Assembly (NCBI GenBank): GCA_036365145.1 | Contig: JAEOAD010001942.1 | Coordinates: forward strand, 1,240,001-1,304,000 | DNA length: 64,000 nucleotides | Source: Orientallactaga sibirica | Taxonomy: Eukaryota; Chordata; Mammalia; Rodentia; Dipodidae | Direction: 5' to 3' | Shown here: positions 1 to 10,083 of the stretch, piece after piece | Layout: the number at the start of each line of letters is the position of its first letter | Position numbering within the stretch: the first letter of the stretch is position 1 | The notes under the pieces: generated by a model | What the model saw: only the letters and a program-made list of their open reading frames with translations | The model's database searches: none | Told to the model about the DNA's origin: nothing | Made by a program: the position numbers and the translations under genes

Positions 1-345
1 ACAGAGGATACTTAAATTGCACCAAAGCAAAAATCCAGAAGCTGCTGAGAGCTCAACACTAAAGCAGACTTAAAACACACCCACCCCAACTCAGGGAATT
101 TTGCAGAAGAGGGGGCAGAAAGAATGTAAGAGCCAGAGTGGAAGGGAATGTCCAGGAGCAAGCCCCCCCCCCGCCCTTACAATGACTGACTGATGCTCAC
201 ACATCTATACCCCACAAACCTAGGGGGGACACGAGCAATCTCACTCAGAAGGGCCCTCTGTGGAATGGGAACAGGGAGGATGGAAATGGTGGTACTAATA
301 TGATGCATCTATACAACTTTCTACTTAATAAAAAACAAACAAGCA
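1..345 (+). mobile_element. L1 3' end fragment
   Basis: Shares GGGAATTTTGCAGAAGAGG, GTAAGAGCC and CTTAATAAAA with the fragment at 48345-48690. Ends at a poly(A) signal and A-rich sequence; the left side runs off the window. Confidence 0.65.
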
Positions 346-356
346 CAAAATAAGTG

Positions 357-511
357 GTTTTTTGTTTTGTTTCCAGGTAAGGTCTCACTCTAGCTCAGGC
401 TGACCTGGAATTCACTATGTAGTCTCAGGGTGGCCTCGAACTCACGGTGATCCTTCTACCTCAGCCTCGCGAGTGCTGAGATTAAAGGCATGCACCACCA
501 CATGCATCTGG
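357..511 (-). mobile_element. B1 SINE
   Basis: Complete antisense B1; the right side joins a piece of B2 at about 512-562. Confidence 0.85.
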
Positions 512-562
512 TTTATGTGGATACTGTGGAATTGAACCTGGGTCCTTAGGCTTCACAGGCCA
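512..562 (-). mobile_element. B2 short fragment
   Basis: Holds only the region from the B box outward (GAATTGAACCTGGGTCCTTA) on the antisense strand. Confidence 0.6.
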
Positions 563-693
563 GCCTGATATGCCACCTCTCCCGCCCACTATTTCTGTTT
601 TGTATCATATGTGATTTTTCAATATTTCTAGACGCAAGCAGGAATGAAAAAAGTAATTTTCACCACTCTCCCTTTTTTTAAAAAAAATTTAAA

Positions 694-1216
694 TATATTT
701 TTGTTTTAATTAACAGGTAGTAATTACACATACTTACGGGGTACAATTTGGCATTTCAGTATGGTATACAATATGTAAAGATCAGATCATAGTAATTGAC
801 ATATTTATCACCCCAGACATTTACCATTTCCTTGTACTAAGAACATTAAAAATCCACTCTCTGGGGCTGGAGAGATTGCTTAGCGGTTAAAGCGCCTGCC
901 TGCTAAGCCTAAGAACGTCTCAGTTCCAATCTCCAGGTCCCACATTTAGCCAGATGCAAAGTGACGCAAGGGCGCAATGCTGCGGGCACAAGCAGGCACA
1001 TGCTGAGAGGCTGCTGGAGCGCCCATTCTCTTATCTGTCTTCCTCTCCCTCTCTCAAAAAAAGAATCCGCTTTCTGGATTGTTGTCAACCCTAGTTATCC
1101 TAACGTGCAACAGAACTTTAGAAGTTAGTCCTCCCACCCAACTGTACACCTACATAATTATCTTTTACCATCTCTTCTTCCCCACACCCCCTTCCCAGCC
1201 TCTAGGGGACCACAAT
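694..1216 (-). mobile_element. Old L1 3' fragment, split by a B2
   Basis: 694-860 and 1066-1216 read as one ancient L1 3' region (GGGGTACAATTTGGCATTTC, then AACAGAACTTTAGAAGTTA) antisense, with the long B2 at 862-1063 between them. Confidence 0.6.
862..1063 (+). mobile_element. B2 long SINE
   Basis: Carries the GTGACGCAAGGGCGCAATG block. Flanks AATCCACTCTCT and AATCCGCTTTCT look like a diverged target duplication. Confidence 0.8.
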
Positions 1217-1270
1217 GAAGTTACAAATTTTATTTTTTTAATTTTAATTTATTAATTTATTTATTTATTT

Positions 1271-1388
1271 ATTTTTGGTTTTTCGAGGTAGGTTCTCGCT
1301 CTAGCCTAGGCTAGAATTTGTAGTCTTAGGCTGGCCTCAAACTCAGTGATCCTCCTACCTTTGCCTGCCAGAGTGCTGGGATTAAAGA
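1271..1388 (-). mobile_element. B1 SINE, truncated
   Basis: Antisense B1 missing its 5' head; preceded by ATTT-rich sequence (1222-1270). Confidence 0.75.
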
Positions 1389-1424
1389 CAAAATTTGCTT
1401 TCCTTTCCTCTCTCTCTCTCTCTC

Positions 1425-1588
1425 TCTTTTTTTTTTTTTTTTTTTTTTTTGGTTTTTCGAGGTAGGGTCTCACTCTGGCCCAGGCTGACCTGGAATTCAC
1501 TATATAGTCTCAAGGTGGCCTCAAACTCATGGTGATCCTCCTGCCTCCCGAATGCTGGGATTAAAGGTGTGTGTCACCACGCCCGGCT
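1425..1588 (-). mobile_element. B1 SINE
   Basis: Complete antisense B1 with a long poly-T and a CT run on its left. Confidence 0.85.
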
Positions 1589-1749
1589 TCACTCCTCTCT
1601 TAAAGCCCTATGTGCTAGTTATCAAATCACCGCCTCTTAGAAGCAGTCCCAGCTTTGTGAAAACACCTTGTAGACCAATCTAGTTTCACCAGTTGGCTTG
1701 TGTGAATCTCTTCCAGTAGATGGCAGTAGAGTCATTGTAAATTTTTTTA

Positions 1750-1898
1750 AAAATATTTTTATTTGCAACCAGAGAGATTGAGGGAGACAGAGTATGGGCA
1801 TGCTGGGGCCTCTTGCCACTAAAAATGAACTCCAGATGCATGTGCCACCTTGTGCATTTGGCTTTACATGGGTTCTGGGGAATCAAACAGGACCCAGA
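1750..1898 (-). mobile_element. B2 short SINE, head missing
   Basis: Antisense 3' body; meets a sense B2 head-on at about 1899, forming an inverted pair. Confidence 0.75.
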
Positions 1899-2048
1899 GG
1901 GACCCAGGTTCAATTCCCCAGTACCCAAATAAACCCAGATGCACAAAATGGTGCATGCATGTGGAGTTTGTTTGCAGCAGCTGGAGGCCCTAGTGCACCC
2001 ATTCTCTCTTCTCTCTATTTCTCTCTGCTAGCAAATAAATAAAAATGT
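1899..2048 (+). mobile_element. B2 short SINE, 5' truncated
   Basis: Starts at the B-box region (CCCAGGTTCAATTCCCCAG) and runs to AAATAAATAAAAA. Confidence 0.75.
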
Positions 2049-2065
2049 TTTTTAAAAAAATAGAG

Positions 2066-2238
2066 GGCTAGAGAGGTGGTATAGCAATTAAGGTGCTTGC
2101 CCGCAAAACCTAACAGCCTGAGTTCAATTCCCCAGTACCACATACAACCTGATGCCCAAGGTGACACATGCATTTGGAGTTTTGTCAGGAGTTCATTTGC
2201 AGAGGCTGGAGTCCCTGGCACACCATTCTCTCTCTGTC
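2066..2238 (+). mobile_element. B2 short SINE
   Basis: Full head, CT tail, then runs directly into a B1 at 2239. Confidence 0.8.
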
Positions 2239-2383
2239 AGGCATGGTAGCCCACTCCTTTAATCCCAGCACCTGGGAGGCAGAGGTAGGAGGATCCCTGT
2301 GAGTTTGAGGCCACCCTGAAATAGTGAATTACAGGTCAGCTTGGGTTAGAAAGAGATCCTACTTTGAAAGAAAAAAAAAAGAT
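2239..2383 (+). mobile_element. B1 SINE
   Basis: Sense B1 with a poly(A) tail at 2369-2381. Confidence 0.85.
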
Positions 2384-2384
2384 T

Positions 2385-3081
2385 AGAATAGAAAGTAGTA
2401 AGTGGGGTATCTGAAAATAATTTATGAATGGTTAGATTGAGAGAAGTACATGGAGGCTAGGGATATTTTCCAGGAGCTTTCTAGAAAGGTCCAGGCTAGT
2501 CTTGTTTGATGTGTGTAGCTCTTTTAGATGTGCCTTGTACGTTCAGATTTCCTCAACTTGTCCGGGTGTTCTCCCCTGGAGGGTCTGTGTGTCTACGTGA
2601 CTGTATCAGGAACAGCTCATAAGCACCACACCTGTATCTGGGGTGGGGGGAGCCAGGTGAGGTGCCATCCACATCAGAAGTTGCTAAGCACAGAGGGTAG
2701 AGTTGGCTGTCCCCACAGGACTGAGGACTGAAACCCTGAGTGTCATGGACAGTGGGTCACAAGGCAGTAAAACAGGAAACTTCTCCCCATGAGCTCGTTC
2801 TGAAGGAAGCCAGGGCTGAAACTTGCATCTCAATCCAGAAACTTGGCCATGGAGGAGGAGCAGGAAGGAGAGGAGGGGAGAGGCCAGCGAGGGAGGAAGG
2901 GATGACTTTCTTTGGCTTTGCTGGCAGGCCTTGAGCAGTCCTGCATCTGAGCACTGCTCTGGCTTCTCTGCTCCTCAGGTGTTGGGCATTGCTAAACGCA
3001 GGCTGGGACTGTGAGGAAGCTGGCCGGGGCTGCTGGACATGGTGAGGGACCTTGGGCTGTGGGGGTTGCAGCTGGCCTTAT
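2385..3081. other. Non-repetitive stretch, no gene recognised
   Basis: About 700 bp without a repeat I recognise. Short open frames exist on both strands, but none has a known motif or splice context. Confidence 0.5.
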
Positions 3082-3622
3082 TGTCGGGAACCCACTCTGG
3101 TGATGGAGCTGGCCCTCCCTTCTCTCCAGGTCTTAGGGTACCCCATCTTCACCCAGAGTGGGCAAAACCGGCGGGCCCTCCCCCACCCCAAAAGCACCTG
3201 AACATTCCATAGTCAGGTTTTGCGCCCCCCCCCACAGTTCCTGACCTTGTGGCCAGCTGCCCAAGAGACCCTTATATGGTAGTAAACAGTCTTCCTGCAG
3301 CCGTAGCCATCCAATATGTGGCTGAAGTCCCGTAGCTTTTCCCACCACTTCTGTTATCTCCCTTGCAACTTCTGCCTTCCAACACCAGCCAATGAGATAG
3401 CAACCCATAAACCTATGTATCCAATCACCTTGTAGTCTGTATGTGTCTTCGCAATCTTCCTCAAGTGTTTATAAACCCACTCCCCTTTTGAATAAACGAG
3501 AGCGCACTATCCATCAGACAGCCTCCCGGGTGGTTCATTGCCTGCCGCAATCACCCGCTCCAAGACCCTGCTTCCCCCCCAACGCCTCCTGCACCCAGGA
3601 CCTCGGTGGCCAACAACCCCCA
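3082..3622 (+). mobile_element. Possible old retroviral LTR
   Basis: Promoter-like order in otherwise unmatched DNA: TGTCGGGAACCC at the left, CCAATGAGATAG and CCAATCACC, TTTATAAACCC at 3468-3478, then GAATAAACGAGAGCGC at 3489. The layout resembles an LTR, but the TATA and AATAAA motifs are only 20 bp apart and no partner LTR or clear primer-binding site is seen. Could equally be a non-repeat GC-rich segment. Confidence 0.3.
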
Positions 3623-4461
3623 GGAACAGCGAGGACCCACACTCAGGTGACTCTGGCTGCAGAACCAGTGGAGGAGACAGGAGCCTACACCACCTGGCTA
3701 GTTAGGTGTAAGGTGTCTAGGGAGAATCTACTAGATACAGACATTGTTACTAGTTCTAATTCAGGTAGAGTAGGATCCACCTCCTGGGTTCCCAGATTCA
3801 CAGGAATGTCCAGGTGTCTACGTATATTGGACAAAAGGTAACCAAACAGGGGCAGTAGCCTTGCCTGTGGATAGCCCATCTCAGCATCCTCCAGGCAGGA
3901 AAGAGCAATCCTTAAGGAAGAGGTGGAACACGGGTATGAAGCAGCACTGGAAATGGGTTGGTGGGCTGGCCTGGGCAGATGTTCTGACTGCCTTTGGAAG
4001 AAGCCCCCTCATGCTCCTTAACCGCCCAACAAATGGTCAAATTTGTCCTCAAGCCCAATAAATCTAAAATTGACCATTCCACAGGGGGTAACCAAGCTTG
4101 CAGCTCCAGACTCTGACCGAGGAAACCCTCAAGTATCAACTAGGTAAAAGCTAATACAGGCCACTTAAATGTTTGGCAATCGTTGTGGATCATTCTAGAA
4201 CTGAAGGCTTCTCTGAAGACTCAGCACAGGATTTCAAGGGCCCAAGGAATAGAGACCCAGTGGAATTGCCAAGTATAAATGTTCACATTCAGAAAAAAAT
4301 CCAGTGGCATATTACCAGGATGGACAATCTGCCATTTACTTTCCCCAGAGTTAGGAGTTTATAACACATTGAAAGATCTTAAGTGGCACTTGTAATTCTA
4401 GAACCAGGCAACACTGCAGCCTAGAAAATAGAATGTGTTCCTATGGATCATATCTCCTCCT
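3623..4461. other. Unassigned stretch
   Basis: No gene or clear repeat seen. It follows the possible LTR and may be internal retroviral debris, but I could not match any viral domain. Confidence 0.4.
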
Positions 4462-4892
4462 CTTCTCAATTAGTCTCTTTTATTTTGATATCATCATCTT
4501 TTCCTCCTATTATGAGGTTCTTGTGAAGGTAGTGCCAGGCACTGAGAGGTCATGGATATCCAGGCCAATTTTCTGTCTGAACAGTTGCATTGTAGGCAGT
4601 CCTACCCTTCCTTTGGCTCTTACATTCTTTCTGCCACCTTGTCCTCAATGTACCCTGAGCCTTGGAAGATGTGATAGAGATGTTTCAGTGCTGAACCCTC
4701 CTCTGTCACTTTTCAGTACTATGTTGCCTTTTGGGTCATCCCAGTGGTCACTGCCATCTGAAAAGAGAAGCTTCTCTAACCCAAAGTGAGAGTAGCATTA
4801 ATATATGGGTATGGACGTTAAGTAAAGTGCTCACAGGGCAGTTTGGTGAGCATAATATATGCATTTAGCCAGACACCAGCAGGCGTTACACT
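4462..4892 (-). mobile_element. L1 3' UTR fragment
   Basis: Antisense copy of the same L1 3' UTR family as 58930-60310 (ATTAGTCTCTTTTATTTTGA, CCTTTTGGGTCATCCCAG, GAAAAGAGAAGCTTCTCTAA). Confidence 0.75.
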
Positions 4893-4907
4893 CCCCCACT
4901 TCTCTCT

Positions 4908-5062
4908 CTTTTTTTTTTTTTTCTTCAAGGTAGGGTTTCACTCTAGTCCAGGCTGACCTGGAATTCACTCTGTCTTCTCAGGGTGGCCTTGAACTCACGG
5001 CGATCGTCCTACCTCTGCCTCCCAAGTGCTGGGATTAAAGGCATGTGCCACCACGCCCGGCT
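4908..5062 (-). mobile_element. B1 SINE
   Basis: Complete antisense copy with poly-T at the left. Confidence 0.85.
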
Positions 5063-5412
5063 CTCTTGATTTCTTAGTCCATCTTGGCATGGAATTGTGC
5101 AGAAGCTCAGTACACACCAATGACCTGCTTCAAACTTATTTACGAGACTGCTGAGCCATGAGTATTCATCAGGGTATGAATGTGGAAAACACTAAATATT
5201 GAGACATGCAAACTTACATATGCACACATGCACGAACATGTACTGTCCATACATAACCACTGAGATGAACAGTCACACACGGTGGCCTTGGGTCTCATCT
5301 GGGTCTCTCAATGGGTGATGCACATTATTTTGTTAAACAAAACATTGCAGGCTATTGTTTTGGACTAGGCCTCTGTACTGAGCCCCAGCAGAACAGATTA
5401 AAAGTCAAAAGA
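5063..5412. other. Non-repetitive stretch
   Basis: Nothing recognised in about 350 bp apart from alternating CA/TG-rich sequence near 5215-5235. Confidence 0.4.
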
Positions 5413-5655
5413 GGTCAGGCATGGTGGTGCGCACCTTTAGTCCCAGCACTCAGGAAGCAAAGGTAGGAGGATTGCTATGAGTTCGAGGCCACCTGAGACT
5501 ACATAGTTAATTCCAGGTCAGCCTGGGCTAGAGTGAGACCCTAACTCAAAACAAACAAACAAACAAACAAACAAACAAAAAACCACCTGAGACTACATGG
5601 TTAATTCCAGGTCAGCCTGGGCTAGAGTGAAACCCTTCCTAAAAAAAAAAAAAAG
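5413..5655 (+). mobile_element. B1 SINE with repeated 3' half
   Basis: A sense B1 (5413-5580) with an (AAAC)n tail is followed by a second copy of its 3' half (5583-5655). Both share the unusual CCACCTGAGACTACAT and GTTAATTCC, suggesting a local duplication. Confidence 0.75.
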
Positions 5656-5668
5656 TCAAAAGAGGTCT

Positions 5669-5848
5669 GGGGAAAGGGACTCAGTGGTTAAAGGTGCTTG
5701 CATGCATAACCTGACAGCCCAGGCTGGATTCTCCAGGCCAGCTGCACAAAGTGGTGCTTGTGTTTGGAGTTCACTAGTAGCAGCAGGAGGCCCTGGGGCA
5801 CCTATTATCTGTCTTTCTCTCAAATACATAAATAAATCCTTTAAAAAG
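5669..5848 (+). mobile_element. B2 short SINE
   Basis: Diverged head, typical body and AAATACATAAATAAAT tail. Confidence 0.75.
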
Positions 5849-6001
5849 AGGGCTGGGCAGATGCATAAGGGTACACATGCATCTGGAGTTCGTTTGCAGT
5901 GGCCGGAGGTCCTGGTGTGCCCTTTCTTTCTCTCTTGCTCTCTCTCTGCCTCTTTCTCTCTCTCAATAATAAATAAACAAATAATATATTTTTTAAAAAA
6001 A
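5849..6001 (+). mobile_element. B2 short SINE, internally deleted
   Basis: The head GGGCTGGGCAGATG jumps straight to CATGCATCTGGAGTTCG; the B box is missing. Confidence 0.7.
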
Positions 6002-6004
6002 GAG

Positions 6005-6149
6005 AGCTGGAGAGATGGCTTAGTGGTCAAGGTGCTTGCCTGCAAAGCCTAAAGACTCAGGTTCGATTCCCCAGTACCCACATAAGCCAGATGCACAAGG
6101 TGGCACATGTGTCTGGAATTTGTTTGCAGTGGCTGGAGGCCCTGGCATG
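6005..6149 (+). mobile_element. B2 short SINE, 3' truncated
   Basis: Good A and B boxes; ends at GGCCCTGGCATGCCC, where a 5'-truncated B1 begins. Confidence 0.8.
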
Positions 6150-6292
6150 CCCAGCACTCAGGAGGCAGAAGTAGGAAGATTTTTTTGGGGTTTGAGGCCA
6201 GCCTGATACTACAGAGTGAATTCTAGGTCAGCCTGGGCCAGAGTAAGACCCTACCTCAAAAAACAAAAAACAAAAACAAACAAATAAAAAAC
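6150..6292 (+). mobile_element. B1 SINE, 5' truncated
   Basis: Begins at CAGCACTCAGGAGGCAGAAG, ends in A-rich sequence. Confidence 0.75.
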
Positions 6293-6293
6293 C

Positions 6294-6537
6294 TGGACTG
6301 GAGAGATGGCTTAGCGGTTAAGGTGCCTGCCTGCTAAGCCTAAGAATGCCTGTCCGATTCTCCAGGTCCCACATTTAGCCAGACCCAAAGTGACGCAAGA
6401 GTGCAATGCTGCACTTGCCCACAAGGGTGTGCACGCATCTGGAATTCGTTCACAGCGGCTGAGAGGCCACTGGCATGCCCAGTCTCTATCTCTCTATCTG
6501 ACTCTCTCCAAATAAAAAAAAATCTGACCCTTAAAAA
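6294..6537 (+). mobile_element. B2 long SINE
   Basis: Contains AAAGTGACGCAAGAGTGCAA and the CACAAGGGTGTGCACGCATC block. Confidence 0.8.
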
Positions 6538-6593
6538 AAGGCGGGGGGGCTTATCTCAAACATTTGCCAGTCCTGTAGAGTGTTGTAGTTTTT

Positions 6594-6670
6594 TGTTGTT
6601 ATTGTCATTCAAGACAGGGGTATTACTCTGTAGCCTAGGTTGGTCTCGAACTTGTGGTCTATAAGACAGC
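6594..6670 (-). mobile_element. Old B1 remnant
   Basis: Diverged (TGTAGCCTAGGTTGGTCTCG). Confidence 0.45.
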
Positions 6671-6835
6671 CTCCTCTTAGCCAGCCACTGTAACCTGCAA
6701 CTTTCTTTGGCTGGGAAGGGGTCCTGCCACTGAGCTGTGCCCCAGACCTGTTAGAATGCTTCAATATAACATTGAAAGAACTGTCTTATTTAAATTTAAC
6801 TTCTTTTCATGTTTTAATTTTTTGGTTTTTAAAAC

Positions 6836-7285
6836 TTTTTATTGACAATTTCCATAATTATAAACAATAAACCATGATAATTCCCTCCCCTCCCCCACTT
6901 TCCCCTTCACAAATCCACTCTCCATCATATTCTCTCCCCCTCTCAATTAGTCTCTTTTATTATTTATTTATTTTTAAATATTTCATTTATTTATTTGAGA
7001 GAGAGAGAATGGGTGCACCAGGGCATCCAGCCACTGCAGATAAACTCCCGACACATGTGCCACCTTGTGCATCTGTCTTATGTGGATTCTGGGGAATTGA
7101 ACCTGGGTCCTTAGGATTTGCAGGCAAGCACCTTGACCACTAAGCCATCTCTCCAACCCCATCTCTTTTAATTTGATGTCATCATCTTTTTCTCCTATTA
7201 TGAGGGTCCTGTGTAGGTAGTGCCAGACATTGTGAGGTCATGGATATCAAAGCCATTTTGTGTCTGGAAGACTGCACTGTAACAT
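6836..7285 (-). mobile_element. L1 3' UTR fragment, split by a B2
   Basis: 6836-6962 and 7164-7285 are continuous with the L1 3' UTR family (TTTTTATTGACAATTTCC, CCTCCCCTCCCCCACTTTCC); a B2 lies between. Confidence 0.75.
6963..7160 (-). mobile_element. B2 short SINE
   Basis: Full-length antisense copy inside the L1 fragment. Confidence 0.85.
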
Positions 7286-7288
7286 GTT

Positions 7289-7408
7289 TTAATTTTTTTG
7301 AAACAGAGTCTCATAATGTAGCCCAGGCTGGCCTTGAACTTGTGAGAATCCTCCTGCCTCAACCTCCGAAGTGCTAGGATTATAGGCCTGACCACTATGT
7401 CTAACTGC
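7289..7408 (-). mobile_element. Old B1 SINE
   Basis: Diverged antisense B1 (GAAACAGAGTCTCATAATGT). Confidence 0.65.
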
Positions 7409-7419
7409 ATAAATTCTTT

Positions 7420-7648
7420 TTTTTAATTGTTTATTATTTATTTATTTATTTGAGAGTGACAGACATAGAGAAAGAGGCAGATAGATAGAGAATGGGCACA
7501 CCAGGGCCTCCAGCCACTGCAAACCAACTCCAGATGCATGCGCCCCCTTGTGCATCTGGCTTACATGGGTCCTGGGGAAGCAAGCCTTGAACCGGGGTCC
7601 TTGGGCTTCACAGGCAAGCACTTAACTGCTAAGCCATCTCTCCAGGCC
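7420..7648 (-). mobile_element. B2 short SINE
   Basis: Full-length antisense; head near 7648, tail ATTTATTTATTT at the left. Confidence 0.85.
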
Positions 7649-7659
7649 CAGTAAATTCT

Positions 7660-7866
7660 TTTTAAAAAGATATTTTATTTATTTATTTGAGAGAGACGGG
7701 AAGAGGAAGATGGAGAGAATGGGCGTGCCAGGGCCTCCAGCCACTGCAAATTTCAGACGCATGAGCCACCTGGTGCATGTGGCTTAAATGGGTACTAGAG
7801 AATTGAACCTGGGTCCTTAGGCTTCACAAGCAAGTACCTTAACTTCTAAACCATCTATCCAGCCCC
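7660..7866 (-). mobile_element. B2 short SINE
   Basis: Second antisense copy in tandem with the previous one. Confidence 0.85.
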
Positions 7867-7969
7867 ATGAATAAGTTCTTTTTAACAAGATGCTCACTCT
7901 GAGAGCTGGAATTGATGGGGGATGATAAAGGGTTTCTGTTTCTTTATGTAAAAAAAAAAAAAATTAGCC

Positions 7970-8085
7970 TCTTGAGTGCTAGGAGGATTGCCTTGAGTTT
8001 GAGACCATCCTGGGATTACAGAGTGAGTTCCCAGTCAGCCTGGGCTAGAGTAACACCCTACCTTGGAAAAACAGCCACAAAAAAT
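7970..8085 (+). mobile_element. B1 SINE, 5' truncated
   Basis: Sense 3' two-thirds, preceded by a separate A-run. Confidence 0.65.
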
Positions 8086-8163
8086 CATAAAGTTTTTGGG
8101 ACAGAGACTCCGGGGTGGCATCAAACTGAAGATGCAGTTACTTCCGCCTCACAGACAAGTACC

Positions 8164-8306
8164 ACTTTCGAGGTAGGGTCTCACTCCAGCTCAGGCTGAC
8201 CTGGAATTCACTATGTAGTCTCAGGGTGGCCTCAAACTCACGGCGATCCTCCTACCTTTGCCTCCTGAGTGTTGGGATTAAACGCGTGAGCCACCATGCC
8301 CGGCCT
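8164..8306 (-). mobile_element. B1 SINE
   Basis: Complete antisense copy. Confidence 0.85.
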
Positions 8307-8515
8307 TCGTGTCATTTCTTAAACCCTAGATATTTCTTTTTGTTGTTATGGTGTTCATTTATTATTCATTCAGGATCCTTCTTCTGGGGTGCTGGCCACG
8401 TTCCTTTCAGAAGTTAAGGAACTCTTATATGCTGTCTGATGAGGAGGTCAAAGAAGACTCATGAAGGGTCAGAGTTAAAGGTGTGCTGAGTATATGTGTA
8501 GAAATGATGACAGTC

Positions 8516-8655
8516 AGCCGGGCGTGGTGGTGCATGCATTTAATCCCAGTACTTGGGAGGCAGAGGTAGGAGGATTGCTGTGAGTTTGAGGGCACCCTGA
8601 GGATACAGAGTGAATTCCAGGTCAGCTGCCTGAGGTACAGTGAGACCCTACCTTG

Positions 8656-8684
<29 letters not shown>
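8516..8684 (+). mobile_element. B1 SINE
   Basis: Sense copy with a poly(A) tail of about 28 bases. Confidence 0.85.
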
Positions 8685-8686
<2 letters not shown>

Positions 8687-8871
8687 CAATGTCATAGGAA
8701 CATTAAGTGATTTCACAATCAGTCTCAGCAGATAATTTTCTTGACTCTTAAGCCAGTTGGAACAATGTATTATATTATGACCTTTTGTAATTGAATAATC
8801 CAATGTGTTAATGTGTTAAAGCTTAGTGGAGATTTACATTTCTGAACTGATTAACTCTAAGACCACAAAGG

Positions 8872-9040
8872 TTTTTTGTTTTTGATTTTTTTTCCCAACG
8901 TAGGGTTTCATTCCAACCCCGGGCTAACCTGGAACTCACTCTGTAGCTCCAGACTGGCCTCGAACTCACAGCGAATAACGATCCTCCTACCTCTACTTCC
9001 CAAGTGCTGGGATTAAAGATGTGTGCCACCACGCCTGGCT
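8872..9040 (-). mobile_element. B1 SINE
   Basis: Antisense copy followed within 12 bp by another at 9051. Confidence 0.8.
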
Positions 9041-9050
9041 GAGACCAGAA

Positions 9051-9176
9051 TGGTTTTTTTCCAAGGTAGGGTCTCACTCTAGCTCAGGCTGACCTGAAAG
9101 TCACTATGTAGTCTCAGCGTGGCCTCGAACTCACAGCGATCCTCCTACCTCTGCCTCCCGAGTGCTGGGATTAAAA
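9051..9176 (-). mobile_element. B1 SINE, 5' truncated
   Basis: Ends at CTGGGATTAAA; the head is missing. Confidence 0.8.
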
Positions 9177-9305
9177 ATATGTTAATGTTACTCCCAGAGT
9201 TGTAGACATTATGCAGTGAAGAACTGCATGCTTTTATCACTTATTACTTTCCAATGTTCCAGAACAACTCATAGTTAAGTATTACCTAATATAAAGACAA
9301 TATAG

Positions 9306-9629
9306 GGCTGGGCGTGGTGGTGCACGCCTTTAATCCCAGCACTCGGGAGGCAGAGGTAGGAGAAGCACTGTGAGTTCAAGGTCACCCTGAGAATACATAG
9401 TGAATTCCAGGTCAGCCCGGACTAGAGCGAGACGTTATCTTTTTTTTTGGGGGGATTTTGCAAGGTAGGGTCTCACTGTGGTCCAGGCTGACCTGGAATT
9501 AACTATGTAGTCTCAGGGTGGCCTCGAACTCTCAGCGATCCTCCTACCTCTGCCTCCCAAGTGCTGGGATTAAAGGCGTGCGCCACCACGCCCGGCTGCA
9601 AGACGTTATCTTGAAAAAAAAAAAAAAAA
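9306..9629 (+). mobile_element. B1 SINE split by an opposite B1
   Basis: The sense body 9306-9436 stops at GAGACGTTATCT, and the same AGACGTTATCTT recurs at 9601 followed by the poly(A) tail. The antisense B1 between them is a later insertion. Confidence 0.85.
9437..9598 (-). mobile_element. B1 SINE nested in a B1
   Basis: Complete antisense copy flanked by the duplicated AGACGTTATCT of the host B1. Confidence 0.88.
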
Positions 9630-9639
9630 GACAATATAG

Positions 9640-9813
9640 GACTGAGAAGAATGTAGCTTAATTGGCAGAATGTCTGATTAGCAAGCATGATTGTAATCCC
9701 AGCACTTATGAAGTGGAAGCAGCAAGGTTAAAGTTCAAGGTTGTTCTCAGCCTACATGGTGAGTTCAAAGCTAGCCTGGGCTACATGAGACTCTGTCCAA
9801 GAAAAAGAAAATC
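9640..9813 (+). mobile_element. B4-type (ID-B1 fused) SINE
   Basis: An ID-like head (GAATGTAGCTTAATTGGCAG) joined to an old B1 half, ending in GAAAAAGAAAA. Confidence 0.6.
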
Positions 9814-10056
9814 CTAAAATAGTAATGGGTGCAGCCTACCTCAGGTAATGATCCAATGTGGAAGGGTGGGGTGGATGAAGAAGAGAGCTGAAAGACAGGC
9901 TTTGTGATGTGCATAGAGCCAGTCTATGTCAGAGGCCATTGAGTCCCCTCCCATCCTTGTGAGCACATGTCCTCAGAAGAGCCAGAGGCACAGGCCAGCA
10001 GAGTCTGTGCTATAATATATGATCCACCAGGCTGGCTAAGGGCCCCCTTCCCTCCC

Positions 10057-10083
10057 TGTGGTGGTTTGAACATAAAATATCTC
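10057..10083 (+). mobile_element. MaLR-type LTR 5' stub
   Basis: Short run TGTGGTGGTTTGAACATAA, the typical start of this LTR family, joined directly to L1 3' sequence. Confidence 0.4.

Noticed and set aside
866..960. tRNA-like A and B boxes in many places
   Set aside because: All belong to B2, ID or B3-type SINE heads followed by SINE bodies; no free-standing tRNA gene with a proper acceptor stem was seen.
3443..3841. 132-codon open frame near 3.4 kb
   Set aside because: Low-complexity composition over a possible LTR; no known retroviral or cellular motif.
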